A stretch of 64,000 nt of DNA from CAXTSE01 sp964246985. GTDB lineage: Bacteria > Actinomycetota > Actinomycetes > Actinomycetales > Microbacteriaceae. A program made the translations under genes and the position numbers. The stretch covers positions 1-64,000 of the forward strand of contig CAXTSE010000002.1 of the NCBI GenBank assembly GCA_964246985.1, given 5' to 3'. The notes below the pieces were generated by a model. The model ran no database searches. It had not been told where the DNA came from and saw only the letters and a program-made list of their open reading frames with translations. Positions 8,768 through 18,619 of the stretch are shown in pieces (the first letter of the stretch is position 1; each line of letters starts with the position of its first letter).

Positions 8768-9943
8768 ATGTCTGTCGTGATCGCCGGCTACGCCCGCACC
8801 CCCTTCACCAGGTTCACCGGCCAGCTCGCGGCCGAACCGGCATCCCGCCTCGGTGCGCATGCCATCACCGCGGCCCTCGAGCGCGCCGGCGTCGCGCCCG
8901 ACGAGGTGGATCGGGTGTTCGCGGGGCAGGTGATCCTCGGCGGCTCGGGTCAGAACCCGGCTCGTCAGGCGGCGGTCGCCGCGGGCATCCCGCTGACCGT
9001 CCCGGCGATGACGATCAACATCGTGTGCCTGTCGGGCATGGAGGCCGTGGCCGCGGGCGTCGACCTGATCGAGCGCGGGGACGCCGAGATCGTGGTCGCC
9101 GTCGGGCAGGAGTCGATGAGCCTGGCTCCCCACGCTCTGCTCGGCTCGCGCACGGGCAAGAAGTACGGCGCGATGGAGCTCGTCGACCTGCTCGACCATG
9201 ACGGCCTGCTCGACTCGTTCGATCACGAGCTCATGGGCGCGGGCACCGAGCGCGGCAACGGCGCGCTGCACATCGATCGCGCGTCGCAGGATGCGGTGGC
9301 TGCCGCATCCCACCAGCGCGCGGCGGCGTCGCGTGGGTTCCTGTCCGGTGAGATCGCGCCGTACACCGTCAGCACGCGGAAGGGCGACGTCGTCGTCGCC
9401 GAGGACGACGGCGTGCGCCCCGACACTACGGTCGAGACGCTGGCAGCGCTGAGGCCCGCCTTCGCGAAGGAGAACGGCACCATCACCGCGGGGAATGCCT
9501 CGCAGCTGACCGATGGCGCCGCGGCGCTCGTGCTCATGACCGCGGAGACCGCGGCCGCCCGCGGGGTGAAGCCGGTCGCCGAGATCCTCGCCCACGCGCT
9601 CGTGGCCGGCCCGGACACGACTCTGCACTCGCAGCCATCGAATGCGATCTCCGCCGCACTGGCGCGGGCGGGTCTCGCGGTGGCCGACCTGATCGCCGTC
9701 GAGATCAACGAGGCGTTCGCGTCGGTCGCCGTGCAGTCGGCGAAGGAGCTCGACGTCTCGCTCGACCTCGTCAACCCGCACGGCGGCGCGATCGCCCTCG
9801 GTCACCCGATCGGCGCATCCGGCGCACGACTCACCGGCACGCTCGCGCGTCAGCTGCAGGAAGCCGGAGCCGGATCCGTGGGTGCCGCCGCGCTCTGCGG
9901 TGGCGGTGGGCAGGGGTCGGCCCTGATCCTCCGGGCGCTCTGA
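8768..9943 (+). CDS. Acetyl-CoA C-acetyltransferase (thiolase)
   Basis: This cytoplasmic thiolase joins or splits acetoacetyl-CoA and acetyl-CoA in fatty-acid or ketone metabolism. The 391-residue length is typical. The nucleophile Cys87 is in NIVCLSGM, the NEAF motif is present, His346 is in GHPIGASGAR, and the second Cys377 is in CGGGGQG. The start is supported by AGAAGGAG upstream. It stands alone after the kdp operon with a 108-base gap, so it is probably expressed independently. The preferred chain length cannot be told from sequence. Confidence 0.93.
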   Translation: MSVVIAGYARTPFTRFTGQLAAEPASRLGAHAITAALERAGVAPDEVDRVFAGQVILGGSGQNPARQAAVAAGIPLTVPAMTINIVCLSGMEAVAAGVDLIERGDAEIVVAVGQESMSLAPHALLGSRTGKKYGAMELVDLLDHDGLLDSFDHELMGAGTERGNGALHIDRASQDAVAAASHQRAAASRGFLSGEIAPYTVSTRKGDVVVAEDDGVRPDTTVETLAALRPAFAKENGTITAGNASQLTDGAAALVLMTAETAAARGVKPVAEILAHALVAGPDTTLHSQPSNAISAALARAGLAVADLIAVEINEAFASVAVQSAKELDVSLDLVNPHGGAIALGHPIGASGARLTGTLARQLQEAGAGSVGAAALCGGGGQGSALILRAL

Positions 9944-9955
9944 CGTCGAGGGGCG

Positions 9956-11005
9956 CTACTGCCCCGCTTCGGACTGCCGCTCGGCGAGGCCCGCGAGACG
10001 TGCGGTCTCGATTCGCTGATCGCTGGTGCGGGCCTTCGTCAGGTAGGAACGCTCGCGTTGCCGGGTGCCGGACTCGACGGGATCCATGCCGATGACGACC
10101 TTTCCGCGAGAGTGCATGCGGGCGAGATCCTGGTAGGCCTCGGTCACGTTGTCGAACGGGTAGTACCCCGAGATGATGACCTTGACCTCGTATCGAGAGA
10201 CGGCCGAGAGCATGGACGCGAGCACTCGCAGGGCCTCGGAGTCGTCGGCCGGGGCGGTGAGGAAACGTATCTCGGTGTCTCGGCGCTGCGAACTCGAGAT
10301 GACGCGTGACGTGGACAGACCGAGGTCGGCGGCGAGGCCCTCGCCGGACCCGTGGTTGTCGATGAACGCCGTCACCGGCGAGGTTCCGGCCACGTCACGG
10401 ATCCGGGTCTCGACGCCCTCACCGTACGCGACGGGAATGGCGCCGAGCCTCCGGAGGAAGTCATGGTTCTCGTCGCTGCCGAGCGCGATCACCCTCGCTC
10501 CCCGCTGCTTCGCGAGCTGCGCCTGGAGATGGCCGACCCCTCCCGCGGCGGCGCTGATCACCACGGTGTCCGCCGGACCGAGCTTCAAGCGATCGACGAG
10601 CTCCAGGGCGGTGCACCCCGCCAGATAGAGGCCGCCGGCCGCCTCGGTCGAGACGTTGACCGGCTTCGGCAGGACCGCCGACGCGGCGACGCGCACCCAG
10701 GTGGCGTGGGTGCCACCGCCGGGAAGGTGCCCCACCACCTCGGCGCCTTTGCGAAGGCCCGTGACCTCGGGGCCGATCGCGACGACGACTCCGGAGAAGT
10801 CGACTCCCTGGCCGGACGGAAAGCGTGTCGAGACGAGATCGCGCAGCTTTCCCTCGCGCACGAAGCGCTCGATGTGGTTCAAGCCGGCAGCGGACACCCG
10901 GACCACGATCTCGCCGCGGGCGGGCACCGGTTGCTCCATCGAGACGACCTGCACGACGTCGAAGTCGCCGTATTCGCGGTAGAGAACCGCTTTGCCGTGC
11001 TTCAT
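9956..11005 (-). CDS. NADPH-dependent quinone oxidoreductase-like alcohol dehydrogenase (MDR family)
   Basis: This is a zinc-free medium-chain dehydrogenase/reductase of the quinone oxidoreductase type, 349 residues. The N-terminal GroES-like domain (about 1-125) contains GVDFSGVV. The Rossmann domain carries the nucleotide motif AAAGGVGHLQAQLA. No zinc-binding cysteine cluster is present, as expected for QOR enzymes. The ATG at 11005 is preceded by GAGGAG and was preferred to longer in-frame starts that overlap the upstream gene. It lies 10 bases downstream of the GNAT gene on the same strand and is probably cotranscribed. The natural substrate is unknown. Confidence 0.85.
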   Translation of the reverse strand: MKHGKAVLYREYGDFDVVQVVSMEQPVPARGEIVVRVSAAGLNHIERFVREGKLRDLVSTRFPSGQGVDFSGVVVAIGPEVTGLRKGAEVVGHLPGGGTHATWVRVAASAVLPKPVNVSTEAAGGLYLAGCTALELVDRLKLGPADTVVISAAAGGVGHLQAQLAKQRGARVIALGSDENHDFLRRLGAIPVAYGEGVETRIRDVAGTSPVTAFIDNHGSGEGLAADLGLSTSRVISSSQRRDTEIRFLTAPADDSEALRVLASMLSAVSRYEVKVIISGYYPFDNVTEAYQDLARMHSRGKVVIGMDPVESGTRQRERSYLTKARTSDQRIETARLAGLAERQSEAGQ

Positions 11006-11015
11006 CCGTGTCTCC

Positions 11016-11648
11016 TCACCGAGCAATGCCTCCATCGTGCGGCTTGCGCGGGTCCGAGACAAGGGTCGTGACCGCTCCGACGGTCCTCCGCATCACCGTC
11101 TTGTTCTTGCCGATGTGCCGCTCGAAGGTGAATCCCGCCTTCTCGAACATGGCACGCGTTCCGTTGTGGAGGAACGACGACGAGGTCCGCTTGACGGGGT
11201 CGACCTCGTTCGGGAACGAGACCACCTCGCCGCCGCCGGCTTCGGCGATGAGGCCCAGGGCGCCGTCGAGGGCCTCGCGCGCGACACCCGACCGCCGGTG
11301 GTCGCGGTCGACGAAGAAGCACGTGATGCGCCACGGTGCGGGGGAGGTCTCGCCGGCGTCGTACTGCTTCCGGTGGTAGATGCCCGGCAGCTCCGCGGGG
11401 CTGCCGTACTGGCACCATGCGATGGCGTGCTCGCCGTCGAAGACCAGAGCCGCGTGGGCGACCCCTTCGTCGATCAGCCGCCTCTTGAAGGTGGGCCGGT
11501 CGTAGTCGTCCTTGGCCGTCAGCTCGGTATCGGTGTGGAAGTACGAGCAGTAGCAGCCGCCCCACACCCCGTTGTGCTTGTCGGCGAGGGCGAGCCAGGC
11601 CGGATACGTCTCGGGGGTGAGTGCGCGGATCACGTGAGCGTCTGGCAT
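11016..11648 (-). CDS. GNAT family N-acetyltransferase
   Basis: The 210-residue protein carries a GNAT fold. The acetyl-CoA-binding motif A is seen as FFVDRDHRRSGVAREAL at about 111-127, followed by a final segment with FEKAGF typical of the family. An N-terminal WGGCYCSYFH segment is common in a subgroup of actinobacterial acetyltransferases. The acceptor is unknown. It precedes the MDR oxidoreductase on the same strand. Confidence 0.85.
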   Translation of the reverse strand: MPDAHVIRALTPETYPAWLALADKHNGVWGGCYCSYFHTDTELTAKDDYDRPTFKRRLIDEGVAHAALVFDGEHAIAWCQYGSPAELPGIYHRKQYDAGETSPAPWRITCFFVDRDHRRSGVAREALDGALGLIAEAGGGEVVSFPNEVDPVKRTSSSFLHNGTRAMFEKAGFTFERHIGKNKTVMRRTVGAVTTLVSDPRKPHDGGIAR

Positions 11649-11725
11649 GCCGACATCATGCTCCCTCGGCGGGAGACGCTCTAGTATCGCGGTCAGCCGA
11701 ACCCGCCGATCGCAGGAGCGTCATC

Positions 11726-12307
11726 ATGGCCACCGTCCTTCTGTTCCATCACGTCCAGGGCCTCACCGCGGGTGTCCTCGAGTTCGCGGATCGGCTGCGC
11801 GCGGCCGGTCACGAGGTGCACACACCGGACCTGTTCGACGGCCACACCTTCGATTCGATCGCGGAGGGATTCGCCTGGAAGGAGTCCAGCGGCATCGACA
11901 CCGACGCCCTCGCCGATGAGGCTGCCGCCGCGCTCCCACCCGAGATCGTCTACGCCGGCTTCTCGCTCGGGGTCATGCCGGCGCAGCGGCTCGCTCAGAC
12001 CCGCGCCGGCGCACAGGCGGCTCTTCTGTTCGAGGCGTGCGTGCCGATCAGCGGCGAGTGGGCGTTCGGGCCGTGGCCGGAGGGCGTCCCCGCGCAGATC
12101 CAAAGCATGGATGGTGACGAGTTCTTCGTCGGCGAGGGCGACGTCAGGGCCGCCGAGGAGATCGTGGCCACGGTGCCGGGATCGGAGCTCTACCTCTACC
12201 CCGGCGACGGTCACCTCTTTGCGGACAGCTCCCTTCCGAGCTACGACGCCGGCGCGACCGAGCTGCTCGTCGCCCGAGTGCTCGACTTCCTCGCGCGGGT
12301 CGACTGA
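11726..12307 (+). CDS. Dienelactone hydrolase family protein (alpha/beta hydrolase)
   Basis: The 193-residue alpha/beta hydrolase has the DLH-family layout: an early HHVQGLT strand-turn, the nucleophile elbow GFSLG with Ser80, and His163 in GDGHLF. Classical dienelactone hydrolases use Cys in this elbow, so a Ser suggests esterase-like activity on an unknown substrate. The ATG at 11726 follows GCAGGAG at good spacing. A longer upstream frame was rejected because it overlaps the divergent GNAT gene. Confidence 0.85.
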   Translation: MATVLLFHHVQGLTAGVLEFADRLRAAGHEVHTPDLFDGHTFDSIAEGFAWKESSGIDTDALADEAAAALPPEIVYAGFSLGVMPAQRLAQTRAGAQAALLFEACVPISGEWAFGPWPEGVPAQIQSMDGDEFFVGEGDVRAAEEIVATVPGSELYLYPGDGHLFADSSLPSYDAGATELLVARVLDFLARVD

Positions 12308-12388
12308 CTGTCGACCGACGCATCGACCCGCCGGTCGTCCCTAGAACGGGGACGCGCCGTGACCCGCCGCGCACGCCACACTCGATCC

Positions 12389-12637
12389 ATGGGAATCATG
12401 GCGGGCGCCAAAGCCTCTTCTGTCGGCAAGGACGCGCGCAAGGCGTGGGAGTCGGGTCAGGCGTTCTTCACGCCGATCCTCAACTTCCCGACGTTCACCT
12501 TCGGCTTCTCGGGCGCCGTCACCGACTGGCCCCCGATGATCGAGTCGATCACCGACGAGGGCTGGAAGCTCCACACCTGGGCGCTCGTCACCGACAAGGA
12601 GAACCGCCCCCAGGCGATGCCGCTCTTCACACGCTGA
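12389..12637 (+). CDS. Small conserved hypothetical protein
   Basis: The 82-residue protein reads as one compact domain: a short basic helix (AGAKASSVGKDARKAWESG), a strand-rich centre (FTPILNFPTFTFGFSG), then IESITDEGWKLHTWALV and a polar end PQAMPLFTR. The EGW...W pattern is familiar from small actinobacterial proteins of unknown function. There is no signal peptide or metal site. It is tail-to-tail with glgX, 30 bases away. A second ATG nine bases downstream could also be the start. Confidence 0.6.
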   Translation: MGIMAGAKASSVGKDARKAWESGQAFFTPILNFPTFTFGFSGAVTDWPPMIESITDEGWKLHTWALVTDKENRPQAMPLFTR

Positions 12638-12667
12638 GCGCTGGAACTCAGCCGCGCATCCGCCGCC

Positions 12668-14806
<2,139 letters not shown>

Positions 14807-15003
14807 GGATGCTTTCCGGGCTTGACGGCAGGGGCTGTGGCACGATGTGCGCCCCCCATCATCACAGGGCTGCGGCGGCGACGATGTGGGGTTGACAGGT
14901 TCGGCGGGCGAGAGGGGCGCTGAGGCGACGGGCGCAGCGGCGACGGGCGATGGAGGATGCTCAAAGGCTCATCGGCCTCGCCGAGATCCTCGGGGCCGTC
15001 GTC

Positions 15004-16245
15004 CTATAGGCCCTGCTGGCGGAGCAGGTCGTGGATGCGCTCGCGGAACGGGAAGAACCCGCGCGAGGCGTGCGGCCATGCCAGCTCGTCCCACCGGCGT
15101 CGGATGACGGCGAGCGGCAGGCCCTCCGACGCCAGCGCCGCGCGCAGGGCGGCCGTGCGCTCCTGTACCGGGCCGACCGGGGCGTAGGGCATCACGACGG
15201 CGTCGAGCCGCTCGGCCTCCGCCCATTGCAGAACCGTCGACGGCAGGGCGTCGGCGAGCACGCGGGCCGGGCGACCGGCGGCGTCCCTGGTGCGGGCTGC
15301 CGCGTCGCCGACCGCGCCCGCCGTGAATGCGCGGACCACATCGGACGCCTCCGAGGGAGATCGCTCGTCGGGGTCGGCGGAGACGGCGGTCGCGACGACG
15401 CGATCCGCGAGCTCCGGCTGCTCGGCGAGCAGGCTGGCAGCATCCAGATCCTCCTCGTGCAGCAGCAGGCCGAGGCGCTCGCCGCTCGGGCCATCCTCAG
15501 CCGGGGGCACCACACCCCTCGGTGGCAGCGGCTCCTCGACGAGCGCCCGCGCCGACGTCGCGAGCCCGGCGGGCGAGAAGCGACCGTCGGTGTAGCGGGA
15601 GATGTTGGACGCCGTCGCGAGGTAGGTCTTGCCCTTCGTCTGGAGCCCGGCGACCCACCGCCACGAGAGCGTGTTGGACGCAGCGTCCCCGTCGAGCAGG
15701 TGACGGTAGAAGAAGTCGGCGCCGAGCTGCCAGGGCAGGCCGAGCGTGAAGATCCAGATGCTGGCGAACCACATGCGCGTGTGGTTGTGCAGGTAGCCGG
15801 TCTCGACCAGCTCGCGTGACCACGCATCCATCGCGTCGATGCCGGTGCGGCCGGCGATGGCCTCGCGGTAACCCGCGAGGTCGGTTGCGCCGTCACCGGT
15901 GAGCCAGCCTTCCGACACGTCGCGTCGGTAGCGGCGCCACACCTCGGGGTTCAGCTCGAGCCACCCCTTCCAGTAGGTGCGCCAGAAGACCTCCTGCACG
16001 AACTTCTCGGCCGAGCTCAGCGGATGATGCTCGAGCGCCGCCGCGACGACCTCGCGCTCGGTCAGAAGACGATGGCGGATGTAGGGCGAGAGTCCCGAGA
16101 CGTTGGTGCGGCCGGGTCCGGTGTCGTGGTTGCGTTCGCGGGCGTAGTCGGATCCGGCGCGCGGGACGAAGGAGGCCAGGGCCTCGAGGCCGGCTTCTCG
16201 GGTGGGAGTGAACATCACATCCATCATTCGCTCGACCGGCGACAT
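15004..16245 (-). CDS. Photolyase/cryptochrome-like FAD protein with swapped domain order
   Basis: Residues about 10-225 match the FAD-binding helical domain of DNA photolyases (GLSPYIRHRLLTEREV; EKFVQEVFWRTYWKGWL; NHTRMWFASIW; DAASNTLSWRWVAGLQTKGK). This domain normally forms the C-terminal half. Here it comes first and is followed (about 257-413) by an alpha/beta region with strands LGLLLHEED, RVVATAV, DAVVMPYAPVGP and LPLAVIRRRW that resembles the N-terminal photolyase domain. It could repair UV lesions or sense blue light; the sequence does not decide. The start at 16245 has AAGGGCGG upstream, but the in-frame ATGs just inside are possible too. Confidence 0.75.
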   Translation of the reverse strand: MSPVERMMDVMFTPTREAGLEALASFVPRAGSDYARERNHDTGPGRTNVSGLSPYIRHRLLTEREVVAAALEHHPLSSAEKFVQEVFWRTYWKGWLELNPEVWRRYRRDVSEGWLTGDGATDLAGYREAIAGRTGIDAMDAWSRELVETGYLHNHTRMWFASIWIFTLGLPWQLGADFFYRHLLDGDAASNTLSWRWVAGLQTKGKTYLATASNISRYTDGRFSPAGLATSARALVEEPLPPRGVVPPAEDGPSGERLGLLLHEEDLDAASLLAEQPELADRVVATAVSADPDERSPSEASDVVRAFTAGAVGDAAARTRDAAGRPARVLADALPSTVLQWAEAERLDAVVMPYAPVGPVQERTAALRAALASEGLPLAVIRRRWDELAWPHASRGFFPFRERIHDLLRQQGL

Positions 16246-16251
16246 CCGCCC

Positions 16252-16307
16252 TTGCGCATCCGCTACTCAGCGCTACTATGTACTAGTAGTCAGCAACACT
16301 GAGTAGC
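16252..16307 (+). promoter_or_regulatory. Promoter with nested palindrome, candidate PadR operator
   Basis: A perfect inverted repeat CTACTA-N5-TAGTAG lies at 16273-16289 and is framed by a second perfect one, GCTACTCAG at 16262-16270 with CTGAGTAGC at 16299-16307. A promoter with TTGCGC (16252-16257) and TACTAT (16274-16279), 16 bases apart, overlaps the inner palindrome, so a bound repressor would block it. PadR proteins bind such ATGTAC-centred palindromes, and a padR gene starts 20 bases downstream. The operon is therefore probably autorepressed. Confidence 0.6.
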
Positions 16308-16326
16308 ACCGATCGCGGAGGCGCCC

Positions 16327-16656
16327 ATGGGCAAGCAGGAGACCGAGATGCTGAAGGGCACGCTCGAGGGCATCGTGCTCGCGATCCTTCTCGGACGGCC
16401 GGCCTACGGCTACGAGATCACCGCGTGGCTGCGCGAGCAGGGCTTCGCCGACATCGCCGAGGGCACCATCTACGCGCTGCTCGTCCGGATCGAGCAGCGG
16501 GGTCTCGTCGACGTCGAGAAGGTGCCGTCCGAGAAGGGCCCACCACGCAAGGTGTACTCGGTCAACGCGGCGGGGCGCGACTACCTCGACGACTTCTGGA
16601 GGACCTGGAGCTTCCTCTCTGAACGCCTCGAACAGCTCCGCGACGAAGGGAAATGA
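16327..16656 (+). CDS. PadR family transcriptional regulator
   Basis: The 109-residue protein is a short PadR-type winged-helix regulator. It contains LKGTLEGIVLAILLGRPAYG, the recognition helix region EGTIYALLVRIEQRGLV and the wing (PRKVYSVNAAGRDYL), followed by a dimerisation helix. Its stop overlaps the next gene by ATGA, and the operon continues with a DUF1048 protein and a two-gene ABC exporter. Such PadR proteins usually repress the neighbouring exporter until a toxic ligand binds. The palindrome in its promoter is the likely operator. Confidence 0.92.
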   Translation: MGKQETEMLKGTLEGIVLAILLGRPAYGYEITAWLREQGFADIAEGTIYALLVRIEQRGLVDVEKVPSEKGPPRKVYSVNAAGRDYLDDFWRTWSFLSERLEQLRDEGK

Positions 16657-17012
16657 GCATGTTCATCGAGAAGATCACCGGCGACCTGGGCGACAAGAAG
16701 CGCTGGCGCCAGTACAAGGCCCGAGCGAAGGCGCTGCCCGAGCCGTACCGCGAGGCGGTCGCCGGCATCGAGCGGTACCTGATGTACTTCGCGCCGACCA
16801 GCGGCGAGAACCTGATCCGGATGGTCGAGGACCTCGCCGACCTGTTCGAGCAGGGTGTCGCCGACGGCACGTCCGTCCGCGGCATCGTCGGGGACGACCC
16901 CGTGCAGTTCGTTGACGACTTCGTGCGCAACTACAACGACGGCGGCTGGATGAGGAAGCAGCAGGACAAGCTCGTCGAGGCGATCCGCCGCGCGGAAGCG
17001 GCCGAGCGATGA
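16653..17012 (+). CDS. DUF1048 domain-containing protein
   Basis: The 119-residue helical protein matches DUF1048. It contains EKITGDLGDKKRWRQYKARAK, then a central ALPEPYREAVAGIERYLMYF and an acidic region DDPVQFVDDFVRNYNDGGWM. Members typically sit between PadR regulators and ABC exporters in actinobacteria and Firmicutes, as here, but their role is unknown. It overlaps padR and the ABC ATPase by four bases on each side, so the three are translated together. It is soluble, with no membrane segment. Confidence 0.88.
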   Translation: MSMFIEKITGDLGDKKRWRQYKARAKALPEPYREAVAGIERYLMYFAPTSGENLIRMVEDLADLFEQGVADGTSVRGIVGDDPVQFVDDFVRNYNDGGWMRKQQDKLVEAIRRAEAAER

Positions 17013-17812
17013 TGGCGGAGGCGACCGCGGCGACCCGCGAGGCCGGCACGACCCCGGCCATCCGGGTCGCGGGCCTCGAGAAGTCGTACAAGAAGCTGCA
17101 CGTGCTGCGGGGCGTCGACTTCGAGGTCGCCCGCGGCACCATCTTCGCCCTGCTGGGGTCGAACGGGGCGGGCAAGACCACCGTCATCAAGGCGCTGTCG
17201 ACCCTGCTGCGCGCCGACGCCGGCGTCGCAGAGGTCAACGGCTACGACGTGGCGAGCCAGGCCGACGAGGTGCGGGGGTCGATCAGCCTGACCGGGCAGT
17301 TCGCGGCCGTCGACGAGATCCTGACCGGACGCGAGAACCTCGTGCTCGTCGCCCGGCTGCGGCATCTCGCAGATCCCGCTCGCATCGCCGACGACCTGCT
17401 GTCCCGGTTCTCGCTGGTGGAGGCGGGCGGGCGCCGGGTCGCGACCTACTCGGGCGGGATGCGGCGGCGACTCGACATCGCGATGAGCCTGATCGGCGAC
17501 CCGCCCGTCATCTTCCTCGACGAGCCGACCACAGGCCTCGACCCCGAGGCGCGACTCGAGGTCTGGCAGGCCGTCACCGAGCTCGCCGCCCACGGCACGA
17601 CCGTGCTGCTGACCACCCAGTACCTGGAGGAGGCCGAGCACCTGGCCGACCGCATCGCGATCCTGCACGACGGGCGGATCCTCGTCGAGGGCAGCCTCGC
17701 CGACCTGAAGGAGCTCCTCCCGCCCGCGCAGGTGGAGTACGTGCAGAAGCAGCCCTCGCTGGAGGACGTCTTCCTCGCCCTCACCGGCGCCGACGGAAAG
17801 GACCGATCATGA
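17009..17812 (+). CDS. ABC transporter ATP-binding protein (DrrA-like exporter)
   Basis: The 267-residue ATPase energises the exporter encoded next. Walker A GSNGAGKTT, the signature TYSGGMRRRLDIA, Walker B VIFLDEPTTGLDPEAR and a switch histidine-equivalent region (TTQYLEEAEHLADR; Gln in place of His) are visible. The C-terminal tail PSLEDVFLALTG is typical of daunorubicin-resistance (DrrA) type exporters. Start ATGATG at 17009 overlaps the DUF1048 stop. Probable substrate: a drug or lipid-like molecule controlled through PadR. Confidence 0.93.
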   Translation: MMAEATAATREAGTTPAIRVAGLEKSYKKLHVLRGVDFEVARGTIFALLGSNGAGKTTVIKALSTLLRADAGVAEVNGYDVASQADEVRGSISLTGQFAAVDEILTGRENLVLVARLRHLADPARIADDLLSRFSLVEAGGRRVATYSGGMRRRLDIAMSLIGDPPVIFLDEPTTGLDPEARLEVWQAVTELAAHGTTVLLTTQYLEEAEHLADRIAILHDGRILVEGSLADLKELLPPAQVEYVQKQPSLEDVFLALTGADGKDRS

Positions 17813-18606
17813 CCACCCACGCACCGACCCTCGCACCGACCCGCACCCACCCCCTCGGCGACACCGCCGTGCTGCTGGGGCGCTCGCTGCGCCACATCAC
17901 GCGAAGCGTCGACACCATCGTCACGACGACGATCATGCCGATCGCGTTCCTGCTGCTGTTCGTGTTCGTGTTCGGAGGCGCTATCGACATCGGCGCGGGC
18001 GACGGCTCGTACGTCGACTACCTCCTGCCCGGCATCCTGCTCATCACCGTCGCGTCGGGGATCGCCTACACGGCGTTCCGGCTCTTCACCGACATGCAGA
18101 GCGGCATCGTCGAGAGGTTCCGCTCCATGCCGATCGCGCGGTCGTCGGTGCTGTGGGCGCACGTCCTGACGTCCATGGCGGCGAATCTGGCATCCGTCGT
18201 CATCGTGGTGCTCGTGGCGCTGCTCATCGGCTTCCGCTCGGGCGCGGGCCTGCTCGCCTGGCTCGCGGTGGCGGGGATCATCGCGCTGTTCACGCTCGCG
18301 CTCACCTGGCTCGCGATCATCGCGGGACTCACGGCCACGTCGGTCGACGGCGCCAGCGCCTTCTCGTACCCGCTGATCTTCCTCCCGTTCCTCAGCTCGG
18401 CCTTTGTGCCGACCGACTCGATGCCCGGTCCCGTGCGCTGGTTCGCCGAGAACCAGCCGGTGACCTCGATCGTCGACGCGATCCGCAGCCTGCTCGCCCA
18501 GCAGCCCGTCGGCGCCGAGCTCTGGATCGCGCTCGCCTGGTGCCTCGGCATCCTCGCGGTCGCGTACACGGTCGCCCTCGTCATCTACCGACGGAAGGTC
18601 CGCTGA
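17809..18606 (+). CDS. ABC-2 type transporter permease (DrrB-like)
   Basis: The 265-residue membrane protein has about six hydrophobic spans and the ABC-2 layout of DrrB, with a first span ending in LLFVFVFGGAID, the GIVERFRSMPIARSSV loop that contacts the ATPase, and PLIFLPFLSSAFVPTDSMP before the final spans. It starts at the ATG overlapping the ATPase stop and completes the padR-DUF1048-ABC operon. It should form the exporter channel as a dimer with the preceding ATPase. Confidence 0.92.
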   Translation: MTTHAPTLAPTRTHPLGDTAVLLGRSLRHITRSVDTIVTTTIMPIAFLLLFVFVFGGAIDIGAGDGSYVDYLLPGILLITVASGIAYTAFRLFTDMQSGIVERFRSMPIARSSVLWAHVLTSMAANLASVVIVVLVALLIGFRSGAGLLAWLAVAGIIALFTLALTWLAIIAGLTATSVDGASAFSYPLIFLPFLSSAFVPTDSMPGPVRWFAENQPVTSIVDAIRSLLAQQPVGAELWIALAWCLGILAVAYTVALVIYRRKVR

Positions 18607-18619
18607 GCGCCGCAGCCCG

